A stretch of DNA of 64,000 bases. It comes from Roseovarius litoreus (lineage in GTDB: Bacteria > Pseudomonadota > Alphaproteobacteria > Rhodobacterales > Rhodobacteraceae). This document shows positions 43,001 through 50,908 of this stretch, piece after piece (positions within the stretch are counted from its first letter, which is position 1; every line of letters begins with the position of its first letter). The notes under the pieces are model-generated. The model did no database searches, was not told the origin of the DNA, and saw only the letters and a program-made list of their open reading frames with translations. The stretch spans positions 1 through 64,000 of the forward strand of contig NZ_FRCB01000003.1 of assembly GCF_900142765.1 (NCBI RefSeq), given 5' to 3'. Both the position numbers and the translations under genes were made by a program.

Positions 43001-46000
43001 TCGTGACCCCGAATGACGACGGCACGATCGATGTGAGCGGCACGGGCGAGCCGGGCTCCACCGCGACCGTGATCTTCCCGGATGGCACATCCGCAACCGC
43101 GCTGATCGGCGAAGATGGCGCGTTTGGCCCGGTGACCTCGGAGGCGCCGCAGACGACGGGTCCCGTCACGGCCACGCAGACGGATGAGGCGAACAATGTC
43201 TCCGAGCCGTCGACCGAGGACTATGTGGACACGAACGAGCCGCTGAACCCGACCGTCGGTGCGGTCACGCCAAATGACGACGGCACGCTGTCGATCTCCG
43301 GCACGGGCGAGCCGGGTGCGACCATGACCGTGTTCTTCCCCGACGGCACGACGGCCACCGCGCTGGTTGAGGCCGATGGCAGCTATGGCCCGGTGACCTC
43401 TGACGCGCCGCAGACCTCGGGTGACGTGATCGTGAATCAGACCGATGAGGCCGGCAACCAGTCGGATGACGTGGTCTTGCCCTACACGGACGAGACCGCG
43501 CCGCTTGAGCCATTCATCGACACGCCGACGCAGAACGAGGACGGCACCTTGTCCGTTTCGGGCACAGGTGAGCCGGGATCGACCGTTCAGGTCACCTTCC
43601 CCGATGGCACCGTGGGCAGTGCGCTGGTCGATGACAGCGGCAATTTCGGCCCGGTGACCTCCGCCGCGCCACAGACCAGCGGCGAGGTGTCCGCGACCCA
43701 GACCGACGAGGCCGGCAACACCTCCGATCCGGCGACCGAGGCCTATAGCGATACGACCGCGCCCGAGGCACCGAGCCAGGTGATCACGCCGAACACCGAT
43801 GGCACGCTGAGCGTGTCGGGCACGGGTGAACCCGGCTCGACGGTGACGACCGAGTTCCCGGATGGAAGCACCGCTACGGCAATTGTGGCGGCAGATGGCA
43901 GCTATGGCCCGATCACCTCGGAGGCGCCGCAGACGACGGGCGATGTGTCCGTGACCGCAACCGACGCGGCGGGCAACACCTCTGAGCCGTTGACCGAAGC
44001 CTACTCGGACACCACCGCCCCGCTGTCGCCCTCGCAGGATGTGACCACCAACGATGACGGCACGCTGAGCGTGTCGGGCACGGGCGAGCCTGGCTCCACC
44101 GTGACGACGACCTTCCCGGATGGGACGACGGGGACGGCGCTCGTGGCCGATGACGGGACCTATGGCCCGATCACCTCGGAAGCGCCGCAGACGACGGGGA
44201 CCGTGTCCTCTAGCCAGACCGATGAAGCGGGCAACACCTCGGCGCCGCAGAGCGAGACGGTGACGGATGAGACCGCGCCGCTGTCGCCGAGCCAGACTGT
44301 GACGACGAATGACGATGGCACGCTGAGCGTGTCAGGTACGGGTGAGCCCGGCTCGACCGTGACGACGACCTTCCCCGATGGGACGACGGGGACGGCTGTT
44401 GTGGCCGATGACGGCAGCTATGGCCCGATCACCTCGGAAGCGCCGCAGACGACGGGGACCGTGTCCTCGACGCAGACCGATGAAGCGGGCAACACCTCTG
44501 ATCCGCAGAGCGAGACGGTGACGGATGAGACCGCGCCGCTTGCGCCGGAGCAGACGGTGACGACGAATGACGACGGCACGCTGAGCGTCTCGGGCACGGG
44601 CGAGCCCGGCTCGACCGTGACGACGACCTTCCCGGATGGGACCACCGGCACGGCGCTCGTGGCCGATGACGGCAGCTATGGCCCGATCACCTCGGAAGCG
44701 CCGCAGACGACGGGGACCGTGTCCTCTAGCCAGACCGATGAAGCGGGCAACACCTCGGCGCCGCAGAGCGAGACGGTGACGGATGAGACCGCGCCGCTGT
44801 CGCCGAGCCAGACTGTGACACCGAATGACGACGGCACGCTGAGCGTGTCGGGTACGGGCGAGCCCGGCTCGACGGTGACGACGACCTTCCCCGATGGGAC
44901 GACGGGGACGGCTGTTGTGGCCGATGACGGCAGCTATGGCCCGATCACCTCGGAAGCGCCGCAGACGACGGGGACCGTGTCCTCGACGCAGACCGATGAA
45001 GCGGGCAACACCTCTGATCCGCAGAGCGAGACGGTGACGGATGAGACCGCGCCGCTTGCGCCGGAGCAGACGGTGACGGTGAATGACGATGGCACGCTGA
45101 GCGTGTCGGGTACGGGTGAGCCCGGCTCGACCGTGACGACGACCTTCCCGGATGGGACGACGGGGACGGCTGTTGTGGCCGATGACGGGACCTATGGCCC
45201 GATCACCTCGGAGGCACCGCAGACATCCACCGATGTGGAGACCACACAGACCGATCAGGCGAACAATACATCACAGCCTGCAGTCGATGAAACCGCGCCA
45301 TTTGCACCTGATGTTACCAGCGCCAACGCGGACGGCCTGAGTGGGACAGCGGAGCCGGGGAGCACGGTTACGCTGTTTGACGACAGTGAGCCTCCGGTCG
45401 CGATCGCGACGGCGACGGTTGATGGGGATGGCAATTGGTCGATCCCGGCCGAGGACTTCCCCGGCGGCACGACGGAGGGCTTTGCGGGATCTGTGACGGC
45501 GACGGATGCGGCTGGCAATACGAGCGAGCCCACGGATGTTCCGGCGATTGACGGGACGGCGCCGGGCGCGCCGAGCGTCGATGCTGCGAATGCGGACGGT
45601 CTGAGCGGGACGGGTACTGCGGGCGATGTGATCGCGCTGCTGGATGGCGACGGCAATCCTGTCCTCGATGGCGAGGGCAACCCGGTGACGGCGACGGTTG
45701 GTGCGGATGGCAATTGGTCGATCCCGGCCGAGGACTTCCCCGGCGGGACGACGGAGGGCTTTGCGGGATCTGTGACGGCGACGGATGCGGCGGGCAATAC
45801 GAGTGAGCCCACGGATGTTCCGGCGATTGACGGGACGGCGCCGGGCGCGCCGAGCGTCGATGCTGCGAATGCGGACGGTCTGAGCGGGACGGGTACTGCG
45901 GGCGATGTGATCGCGCTGCTGGATGGCGACGGCAATCCTGTCCTCGATGGCGAGGGCAACCCGGTGACGGCGACGGTTGGTGCGGATGGCACGTGGTCGA

Positions 46001-49000
46001 TCCCGGCCGAGGACTTCCCCGGCGGCACGACGGAGGGCTTTGCGGGCTCTGTGACGGCGACGGATGCGGCGGGCAATACGAGCGCGCCGACGGATGTTCC
46101 GGCGATTGACGGGACGGCGCCAACAATCACGATTACGACCCCGATCGAATCTGATGGTGTCGTGAATGCTGCGGAGGATGCAGATGTCCTTGTCGCGGGC
46201 ACGACGGATGCGGAGAACGGCCAGATTGTTACGGTGACCTTCACCGATAGCGCAAATGCGACGGTGACCGCGACGGCGACGGTGTCCGAAGGGGGCTGGA
46301 GCCTGAGCGGCAGCGAGGCGGATATCTCCGGCCTTGCCAATGGGGAGATCACGGTTACGGCAAATGTGTCCGATGTTGCGGGTAACGCGGCGACCGAGGC
46401 GAGTGCCTCGGTGACATTGGACAACAGCGCGCCAACAATCACGATTACGACCCCGATCGAAACTGACGGTGTCGTGAATGCGGCGGAGGATCAGGATGTC
46501 CTTGTCGCGGGCACGACGGATGCGGAGAACGGCCAGACGGTTACGGTGACCTTCACCGATAGCGCAAATGCGACGGTGACCGCGACGGCGACGGTGTCCG
46601 AAGGGGGCTGGAGCCTGAGCGGGAGCGAAGCGGATATCTCCGGACTTGCGGAAGGTGAGATCACGGTTACGGCGAACGTGTCGGATGCCGCAGGTAACGC
46701 AGCGACCGAGGCGAGTGCGGCGGTGACATTGGACAACAGCGCGCCGACGATTGCGATCACGCCCGGTATCGCGGGTGATGATATCGTGAACGCTTCAGAG
46801 GATGAGGATGTCTTCGTTGCTGGCACGACGGATGCGGAGAACGGCCAGACGGTTACGGTGACCTTCACCGATAGCGCAAATGCGACGGTGACCGCGACGG
46901 CGACGGTGTCCGCAGGGAACTGGAGCCTGAGCGGCAGCGGGACGGATATCTCTGCCCTTGCCAATGGCGAGATCACGGTTACGGCGAATGTGTCGGATGC
47001 CGCGGGTAATGCAGCGACTGAGGCGAGTGCGACGGCAACCTTGGACAATACTGTCGCCCTTCCCACCATCAATGCTGGCATCACTGACCAGGCCAATACG
47101 GTCAGCGGGACCGGTGAGCCCGGTGCGACGGTTTCGGTGTCGATCATGTCGGGCGAGGGGAGCGTACCTGTTGGCTCGGCGGTTGTCTGGACGGATGGCA
47201 CATGGAGCTTTGTTGCCGACACGCCGATTGCGGATGGTGAGACGCTGTATGCCGTGCAGCAAGATGCGGCGGGTAATTTCAGTCTGCAAGCGTCACAGGT
47301 TACGTTCACCGACACCGACGGGGATGGCGTGGCGAACACGGTGGACACCGACGATGACGGGGACAGCCCCGATCCGGTCGATGTCGAAGTGATCGATCGC
47401 CTGATTACCGTTCAGGCCGATAGTTCGGGTCCGATCCAAACGACCATTCCGGGCACGACCGGGACCGAGCCGAGCTTGATCACGTTCTCTGGCCCGACAG
47501 GTGCGCGGGCGACTGCCACCGGCTTCCGGTATTTGGAAGGTTCCAGCGAGGCCAATGTTGGCGATGTCTACACGCTGAATTTCGACAACCCGATCACGGA
47601 TATCAAACTGTTCCTCGACAACATGATCCTTGGAACCAATATCGGTAACTTCACCGTCTCGTATTCCGACGGAACAACAGACGCAAACCTTGCTCTGAAT
47701 GTTATTCGGGACAATGTTTACGGCGCGGCGAGGACCGGTGGCACACTGACGGATATTGGGACATTCACCGAAAACGGGTTCAATGCGGTCGGTGATATCA
47801 ATGCTGTCCCGGATGAAACGCAATCCCAAGACAACGCGGCGCAAGCGGGGGGCACGATCGAATTCATCGGTCTTGACTCAAGCAAGACCATTGATGCCAT
47901 CTCGTGGCAGATCACTGGGGTGACCACAGCGCCGGGAGCGGGCAGCATCGGCGGCTTCGTGACGCCGATCATCAGCTACGACCGGGATCCGGACACCTAC
48001 CTGCTGCCGGATGCGACTGAATCGACCTTTGAATCGGCGGTCACCACAACGACGAGCATTACAGCTGCGACCAGCAATGTGACGGAGCCGACCACCGGGT
48101 ATACGGAGACAACGCGGACCGTCGATGGCGGTTCGATCACGATTGTTGCAGATGCACCGGGTGAACGCACAGCCGTAGGAGGCAATGATTCGGTCGGCAA
48201 CAATCTCGGCACGCAGTCCAGCTTTACTGTAACGGTCGATCCAGTTTCGACCGAGGTCTTTGATAATGCCACGATCAGCATTGCAATCAATCGGTTCGAC
48301 GATGGTTTGTTCGTTCAGATCGATGACGCGGTCATTGTGAACTTCAACGCAGGTGACTGGTTCTTCAATGCCGATGGAACTCAACGCACAACCGGCGTGA
48401 ATGCTAACTTCGACACCGACAATGATGGACGGTGGCGGCCGTGGAGGGGTGAAGGCAACCCCTCGCTGGAGATCAATACAGCAGACGGAACGGTACAACT
48501 ACTTGTTGATACCGCGAACGGACGCCAAGATGTGTTGGCGGCCATCGCGCAGGAGACCAATACATTCAACTCGCGCGGTGCTGGTAGCAGCCGCGATCCG
48601 CGACAAGACCCGTTGCCAACACTGGATGCTGCGGCATTCGAGGCTGGGGTTACCATCACGACGGCCTATAACAACCTTGATGGCGAAGGGCTGATTGGAG
48701 TGCAGACCATCACCGTCAACGCCGCGTTCTCTGGCGCCGAAGACATCGACGATGACGGGATCGATAACTGGGTCGATATCGACAGCGACAACGATCGGAT
48801 CTGGGACAAGTATGAGGGCCGAGAAGATTTCGATAACGATGGCGTGGCCAATTATCGCGATACGGACAGTGACAATAACGGCACGCTTGACGGCGTGCAG
48901 GAAAGCCTGACAGCTGCGGAAATCACTGGTTTGACCAGTGGCTCTGACACGTATGATGAAGGCTACATCCTGCTGAGCGAGGCTGTGACGCTGGACTTCA

Positions 49001-49281
49001 CGCAGATCGACGATGCCAGGTTCACAGCGGATGTCGAATATATCGACATGAATGATGGCATCAGGCAGGTCGTGGAGTTGAATGAAAGCGAGGTCATCGC
49101 GCTGACGGATGCCGATAATGAACTCATCATCGTCGGTGACCGTAGAGATGTCGTCAATGCGACCGGGTTCGAAGACACGGGCAAGGATCAGTCGATCCAG
49201 GGGCAGAGCTTCAGCATCTACGAGGCCAATGGCGCCACGTTGTTCATCGATGATGAGATTACCAATATCGTCACGACTTGA
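40027..49281 (+). CDS. giant BapA-type repeat adhesin secreted by a type I system
   Basis: A 3084-residue surface protein. Residues 1-135 resemble the Bap/BapA/LapF N-terminal prefix that can anchor the protein during secretion. A Gly/Ala-rich stretch (139-170) and an acidic region follow. Fourteen Ig-like repeats of about 86 residues (GTLSVSGTGEPGSTVT core) run from 553 to about 1758. Next come three ~93-residue repeats, three 104-residue repeats, a non-repeated beta-rich region, Asp-rich thrombospondin-3-like calcium repeats (about 2907-2960), and a C-terminal secretion-signal region. There is no Sec signal peptide. Its TolC, ATPase and HlyD genes follow directly. The likely role is calcium-stabilised adhesion or biofilm formation. 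AAGGA precedes the ATG. Confidence 0.9.
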   Translation: MLDNSVIRLEVRSGAVSVIPAQKYQVYDSVTIVDAAGSLGEQPYVAVRQGNDLVLLYADGTEVVLQDYFLGDTLFSMDGLGGVIELPADMAPIGTVDGKALYAFGGSPDAAGSILAKSSSFSPLEPLLTDDTLSAALIGDGGNVGLALAGLGAGGLGLAAMGGGGGAAPFLGSVANAITVISGTFVAGPVIPGNGLVVDLYDNTGALLQAGIPLNEDGSFSVTLQGTFPNVIAIMRDLNENPDYRDEATGADTDLNATLMGLGAGDPQPNGTTNVALNINPVTTVAARLAGVSAEGEIPAGGVSPEKITESIQQVQGTFGLSDINGVAPKDIFDEDFDDTDGDIDDGEQYGQVLAMLSGKDKLNQGDQGATIEEFVSAIEDAGDDTAAAQSAVRSELLAGAREFEFNNQDGTETEADLLRAPSLGVERTPEVGEGGQTTEPEFSALLEDSLKGTSTGSGPNATADTIEGFQTLVDTADAIQALAALDTGAEIPQQALDQLTEENLTALGLTGLAAPSPYLDEFLEALRDAEAGGADTVAELQALLDDIIQDILTPSQDVTPNDDGTLSVSGTGEPGSTVTATFPDGTTGTAVVADDGSYGPITSEAPQTRGTVSVTATDEAGNTSDPSTEAYSDTTAPLSPSQDVSPNDNGTLSVSGTGEAGSTVTTTFPDGTTGTAVVAPDGSYGPITSAAPQTTGAVATRQSDAAGNTSPLTTEAYTDTTAPIPPTIGAVTPNEDGTLSVSGTGEPGSTATVSFPDGTIGAAVVGPDGTFGPITSSAPQTSGDVTATQTDGAGNVSPAETVPFSDTVGPQAPVLGAIEQNLDGTLSVSGTGEPGAIASVTFPDRSTGTTTVRPDGSFGPVTSDAPQTDGAVSAVQTDEAGNPSLPDAAEFDDGQAPLSPGNLVATSNKDGTIDVSGTGEPGSTATVTFPDRTTATALVGEDGTFGPVTSSATQTSGTVSATQTDEAGNISAPVATEAYFDKTPPLPVNLIVTPNDDGTIDVSGTGEPGSTATVIFPDGTSATALIGEDGAFGPVTSEAPQTTGPVTATQTDEANNVSEPSTEDYVDTNEPLNPTVGAVTPNDDGTLSISGTGEPGATMTVFFPDGTTATALVEADGSYGPVTSDAPQTSGDVIVNQTDEAGNQSDDVVLPYTDETAPLEPFIDTPTQNEDGTLSVSGTGEPGSTVQVTFPDGTVGSALVDDSGNFGPVTSAAPQTSGEVSATQTDEAGNTSDPATEAYSDTTAPEAPSQVITPNTDGTLSVSGTGEPGSTVTTEFPDGSTATAIVAADGSYGPITSEAPQTTGDVSVTATDAAGNTSEPLTEAYSDTTAPLSPSQDVTTNDDGTLSVSGTGEPGSTVTTTFPDGTTGTALVADDGTYGPITSEAPQTTGTVSSSQTDEAGNTSAPQSETVTDETAPLSPSQTVTTNDDGTLSVSGTGEPGSTVTTTFPDGTTGTAVVADDGSYGPITSEAPQTTGTVSSTQTDEAGNTSDPQSETVTDETAPLAPEQTVTTNDDGTLSVSGTGEPGSTVTTTFPDGTTGTALVADDGSYGPITSEAPQTTGTVSSSQTDEAGNTSAPQSETVTDETAPLSPSQTVTPNDDGTLSVSGTGEPGSTVTTTFPDGTTGTAVVADDGSYGPITSEAPQTTGTVSSTQTDEAGNTSDPQSETVTDETAPLAPEQTVTVNDDGTLSVSGTGEPGSTVTTTFPDGTTGTAVVADDGTYGPITSEAPQTSTDVETTQTDQANNTSQPAVDETAPFAPDVTSANADGLSGTAEPGSTVTLFDDSEPPVAIATATVDGDGNWSIPAEDFPGGTTEGFAGSVTATDAAGNTSEPTDVPAIDGTAPGAPSVDAANADGLSGTGTAGDVIALLDGDGNPVLDGEGNPVTATVGADGNWSIPAEDFPGGTTEGFAGSVTATDAAGNTSEPTDVPAIDGTAPGAPSVDAANADGLSGTGTAGDVIALLDGDGNPVLDGEGNPVTATVGADGTWSIPAEDFPGGTTEGFAGSVTATDAAGNTSAPTDVPAIDGTAPTITITTPIESDGVVNAAEDADVLVAGTTDAENGQIVTVTFTDSANATVTATATVSEGGWSLSGSEADISGLANGEITVTANVSDVAGNAATEASASVTLDNSAPTITITTPIETDGVVNAAEDQDVLVAGTTDAENGQTVTVTFTDSANATVTATATVSEGGWSLSGSEADISGLAEGEITVTANVSDAAGNAATEASAAVTLDNSAPTIAITPGIAGDDIVNASEDEDVFVAGTTDAENGQTVTVTFTDSANATVTATATVSAGNWSLSGSGTDISALANGEITVTANVSDAAGNAATEASATATLDNTVALPTINAGITDQANTVSGTGEPGATVSVSIMSGEGSVPVGSAVVWTDGTWSFVADTPIADGETLYAVQQDAAGNFSLQASQVTFTDTDGDGVANTVDTDDDGDSPDPVDVEVIDRLITVQADSSGPIQTTIPGTTGTEPSLITFSGPTGARATATGFRYLEGSSEANVGDVYTLNFDNPITDIKLFLDNMILGTNIGNFTVSYSDGTTDANLALNVIRDNVYGAARTGGTLTDIGTFTENGFNAVGDINAVPDETQSQDNAAQAGGTIEFIGLDSSKTIDAISWQITGVTTAPGAGSIGGFVTPIISYDRDPDTYLLPDATESTFESAVTTTTSITAATSNVTEPTTGYTETTRTVDGGSITIVADAPGERTAVGGNDSVGNNLGTQSSFTVTVDPVSTEVFDNATISIAINRFDDGLFVQIDDAVIVNFNAGDWFFNADGTQRTTGVNANFDTDNDGRWRPWRGEGNPSLEINTADGTVQLLVDTANGRQDVLAAIAQETNTFNSRGAGSSRDPRQDPLPTLDAAAFEAGVTITTAYNNLDGEGLIGVQTITVNAAFSGAEDIDDDGIDNWVDIDSDNDRIWDKYEGREDFDNDGVANYRDTDSDNNGTLDGVQESLTAAEITGLTSGSDTYDEGYILLSEAVTLDFTQIDDARFTADVEYIDMNDGIRQVVELNESEVIALTDADNELIIVGDRRDVVNATGFEDTGKDQSIQGQSFSIYEANGATLFIDDEITNIVTT
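41683..45300 (+). repeat. fourteen tandem Ig-like units, about 258 bp each
   Basis: Unit starts are marked by PSQ/PEQ/GAV-like openings and a shared GTLSVSGTGEPGS core. Units 1-9 have diverged at the DNA level. Units 10-14 start at 44023, 44281, 44539, 44797 and 45055, exactly 258 bp apart, and are nearly identical. Units 11 and 13 differ at about 6 of 258 positions by eye, and units 10 and 12 share a second half that 11 and 13 lack, so the recent step copied dimers of 516 bp. Confidence 0.9.
45300..46117 (+). repeat. second repeat class, about 279 bp
   Basis: Three units with the core GNWSIPAEDFPGGTTEGFAG and linker DGTAPGAPSVDAANADGLSG. The last two full copies are 279 bp apart (45561 and 45840) and almost identical in DNA. 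They are a different Ig-like subtype from the first array and directly follow it. Confidence 0.85.
46118..47057 (+). repeat. third repeat class, 312 bp
   Basis: Three 104-residue units with the core VLVAGTTDAENGQ and ITVTANVSD. Equivalent positions are 46121, 46433 and 46745, giving a period of exactly 312 bp. Long DNA stretches are shared between copies. Confidence 0.85.
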
Positions 49282-49290
49282 TATGAACCT

Positions 49291-49323
49291 GAAGGGCGGC
49301 CCTTTTACCGGGGGCAGCCCTTC
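49291..49323 (+). terminator. possible terminator or attenuator after the adhesin
   Basis: GAAGGGC (49291-49297) can pair with GCCCTTC (49317-49323), or AAGGG can fold locally with CCCTT followed by TT. The T-run is short, so read-through into the secretion genes is possible. Confidence 0.4.
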
Positions 49324-49486
49324 GCCATTTCGCGTCTCGTTGGTTGAACGCTCGGCGTGTCGGCAAAGTGACACGGTCCAGAACTGTGGAATAACTGATG
49401 GCTTTTGACGAAAGGTCGGTTATTTTTTCCTACAACCATCGCAGGGCACGACCGTTGTGAACCATGCGAGGCGTGAGGCGGGTAAA

Positions 49487-50908
49487 ATGGTAACAAGTTC
49501 GACGGTGTCCGGTCCTCCGTTCCGGTTTTGCGGACAAAGCGGTTCAGGGGTATGTCGCGTCACATTTGCTGCGCTGACTGCCGTTTGCCTTTTGGCGGGC
49601 TGTGTCCCGCAAGATGGCGGGTCAGCCCTGTTGGCCGATCAGGCTCATAGTGGACAAGCCCCCTCTGCGACAGACGATCAGGATGTTGGCACGCTGACCA
49701 CGACATATGTGCTGAGTGGCGCATATCTCGAAGATTGGCAGCCGGCGTTGCGCAATGAAACGGCAATCGCCGAGGTCGCGCTTGAGGCTAACCGGATGTC
49801 GATTGACCGGTCGCCGACCCTGTTCTTGCTGCGCGCTGCCGAGGCCGAGAGTGCCGCCGAGAAAGCGGCCTGGTTCCCGCGCATACGGCCCACGGCCTCG
49901 TTGGGGGTTGGATCGACGGGACCGGGCATTGGTATTTCCGTCACGCAGATGATCTATGATTTCAGCCAGACCCGGACCCGCCGGGAAAAGGCCGAGATTT
50001 CGCGCGCCATGACCGAGATCCAGTTCTGGCAGGAGCGCAACGAGGATGTGCGCGACGCGCTGCTATCCTATGTCGATGCGGTCGAGGCGAACGAGATCAT
50101 CGCCGCGCGCCAGGACCTTGAGCAAAGGCTGATGGAATTGGCCATGCAAGAGGCCGACCGTGTGCAATCCGGTGTGACGGGGCAGGGCGACACCCTGTTT
50201 CTGGATGTCAGCCGACAGGAAAACCGACGCGACATGATCCGGCAACGCGCCAGGTTGACCGATGCGCGTGCCCGTCTCTTGCGTGACGCGGGGGTCCGGT
50301 TGGATCAGGCGCCGCAGTTGCGGTTTGCGGCTTTGTCGGGGGCATGTCAGGCGCCGCAAAAGCGCGATCATGCGCCTGATCTGTTGCGGGCGCGGCTGGC
50401 GGTCGAACTGGCCATGATGTCCGAACAGGAAGCGCGGAAAAACCTTTTTCCGCGCATCGTGGCGGCAGCGGATCTGACGACCGGGACCGGTGGGTCACCT
50501 GAAGACAACGCCCGGATTGCGTTCGAGGGCGGCTCTATTGCTGGTGGCGGGGCGCGTCTGCGGATCGAGGCGGAAAGACAGAAAACTCTGGCGGCAGAAC
50601 GTGGGTTCACGACCGCGCGTCATGACCTTGCGCGCGAATTGGAGCGTTTGGATATCGACACGCACGCCTTGCGCAACACGCTGCGGGAATATGGCGAGCT
50701 CGTACAGACCACCGAGCGGAGCTTGGCGCTGTTCAAGGATCGGTTTCTGGCCGGCGCGGCATCCGTCTCGGAGGCGGTGCGCCTCGAGGTGGAGCGTAAT
50801 GCCAACCTTGTCGCGATTGCCGAAACGCGCGGTGCGATAGAGCGCAACTGCGTCGAGGCCGCGCGTCTTTACGGGGCTCTGTCGGCGGCCGATATCGATC
50901 TGGAATGA
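49487..50908 (+). CDS. TolC-family outer membrane lipoprotein of the type I system
   Basis: A 473-residue outer-membrane efflux protein with two TolC repeats rich in long alpha-helices. A lipobox LLAGC about 35 residues from the N-terminus indicates lipidation. It is the first of three overlapping secretion genes after the adhesin, matching the bapABCD order of Salmonella, and probably forms the exit duct for the giant adhesin. ATG 49487 is preferred to GTG 49457 because it has a GAGGCGGG site and gives a normal leader. ATGA overlap joins it to the ATPase gene. Confidence 0.85.
   Translation: MVTSSTVSGPPFRFCGQSGSGVCRVTFAALTAVCLLAGCVPQDGGSALLADQAHSGQAPSATDDQDVGTLTTTYVLSGAYLEDWQPALRNETAIAEVALEANRMSIDRSPTLFLLRAAEAESAAEKAAWFPRIRPTASLGVGSTGPGIGISVTQMIYDFSQTRTRREKAEISRAMTEIQFWQERNEDVRDALLSYVDAVEANEIIAARQDLEQRLMELAMQEADRVQSGVTGQGDTLFLDVSRQENRRDMIRQRARLTDARARLLRDAGVRLDQAPQLRFAALSGACQAPQKRDHAPDLLRARLAVELAMMSEQEARKNLFPRIVAAADLTTGTGGSPEDNARIAFEGGSIAGGGARLRIEAERQKTLAAERGFTTARHDLARELERLDIDTHALRNTLREYGELVQTTERSLALFKDRFLAGAASVSEAVRLEVERNANLVAIAETRGAIERNCVEAARLYGALSAADIDLE

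Noticed and set aside
44023-45290. Regularly spaced near-identical repeats considered as a CRISPR array
   Set aside because: Units are 258 bp, in one open frame, contain no variable spacers, and no cas genes are near.
45255-46442. Long reverse frames across the adhesin repeats (395 and 252 residues)
   Set aside because: They exist because the repeated DNA repeats the same absence of stops; the sequence is low-complexity Ser/Pro/Ala.
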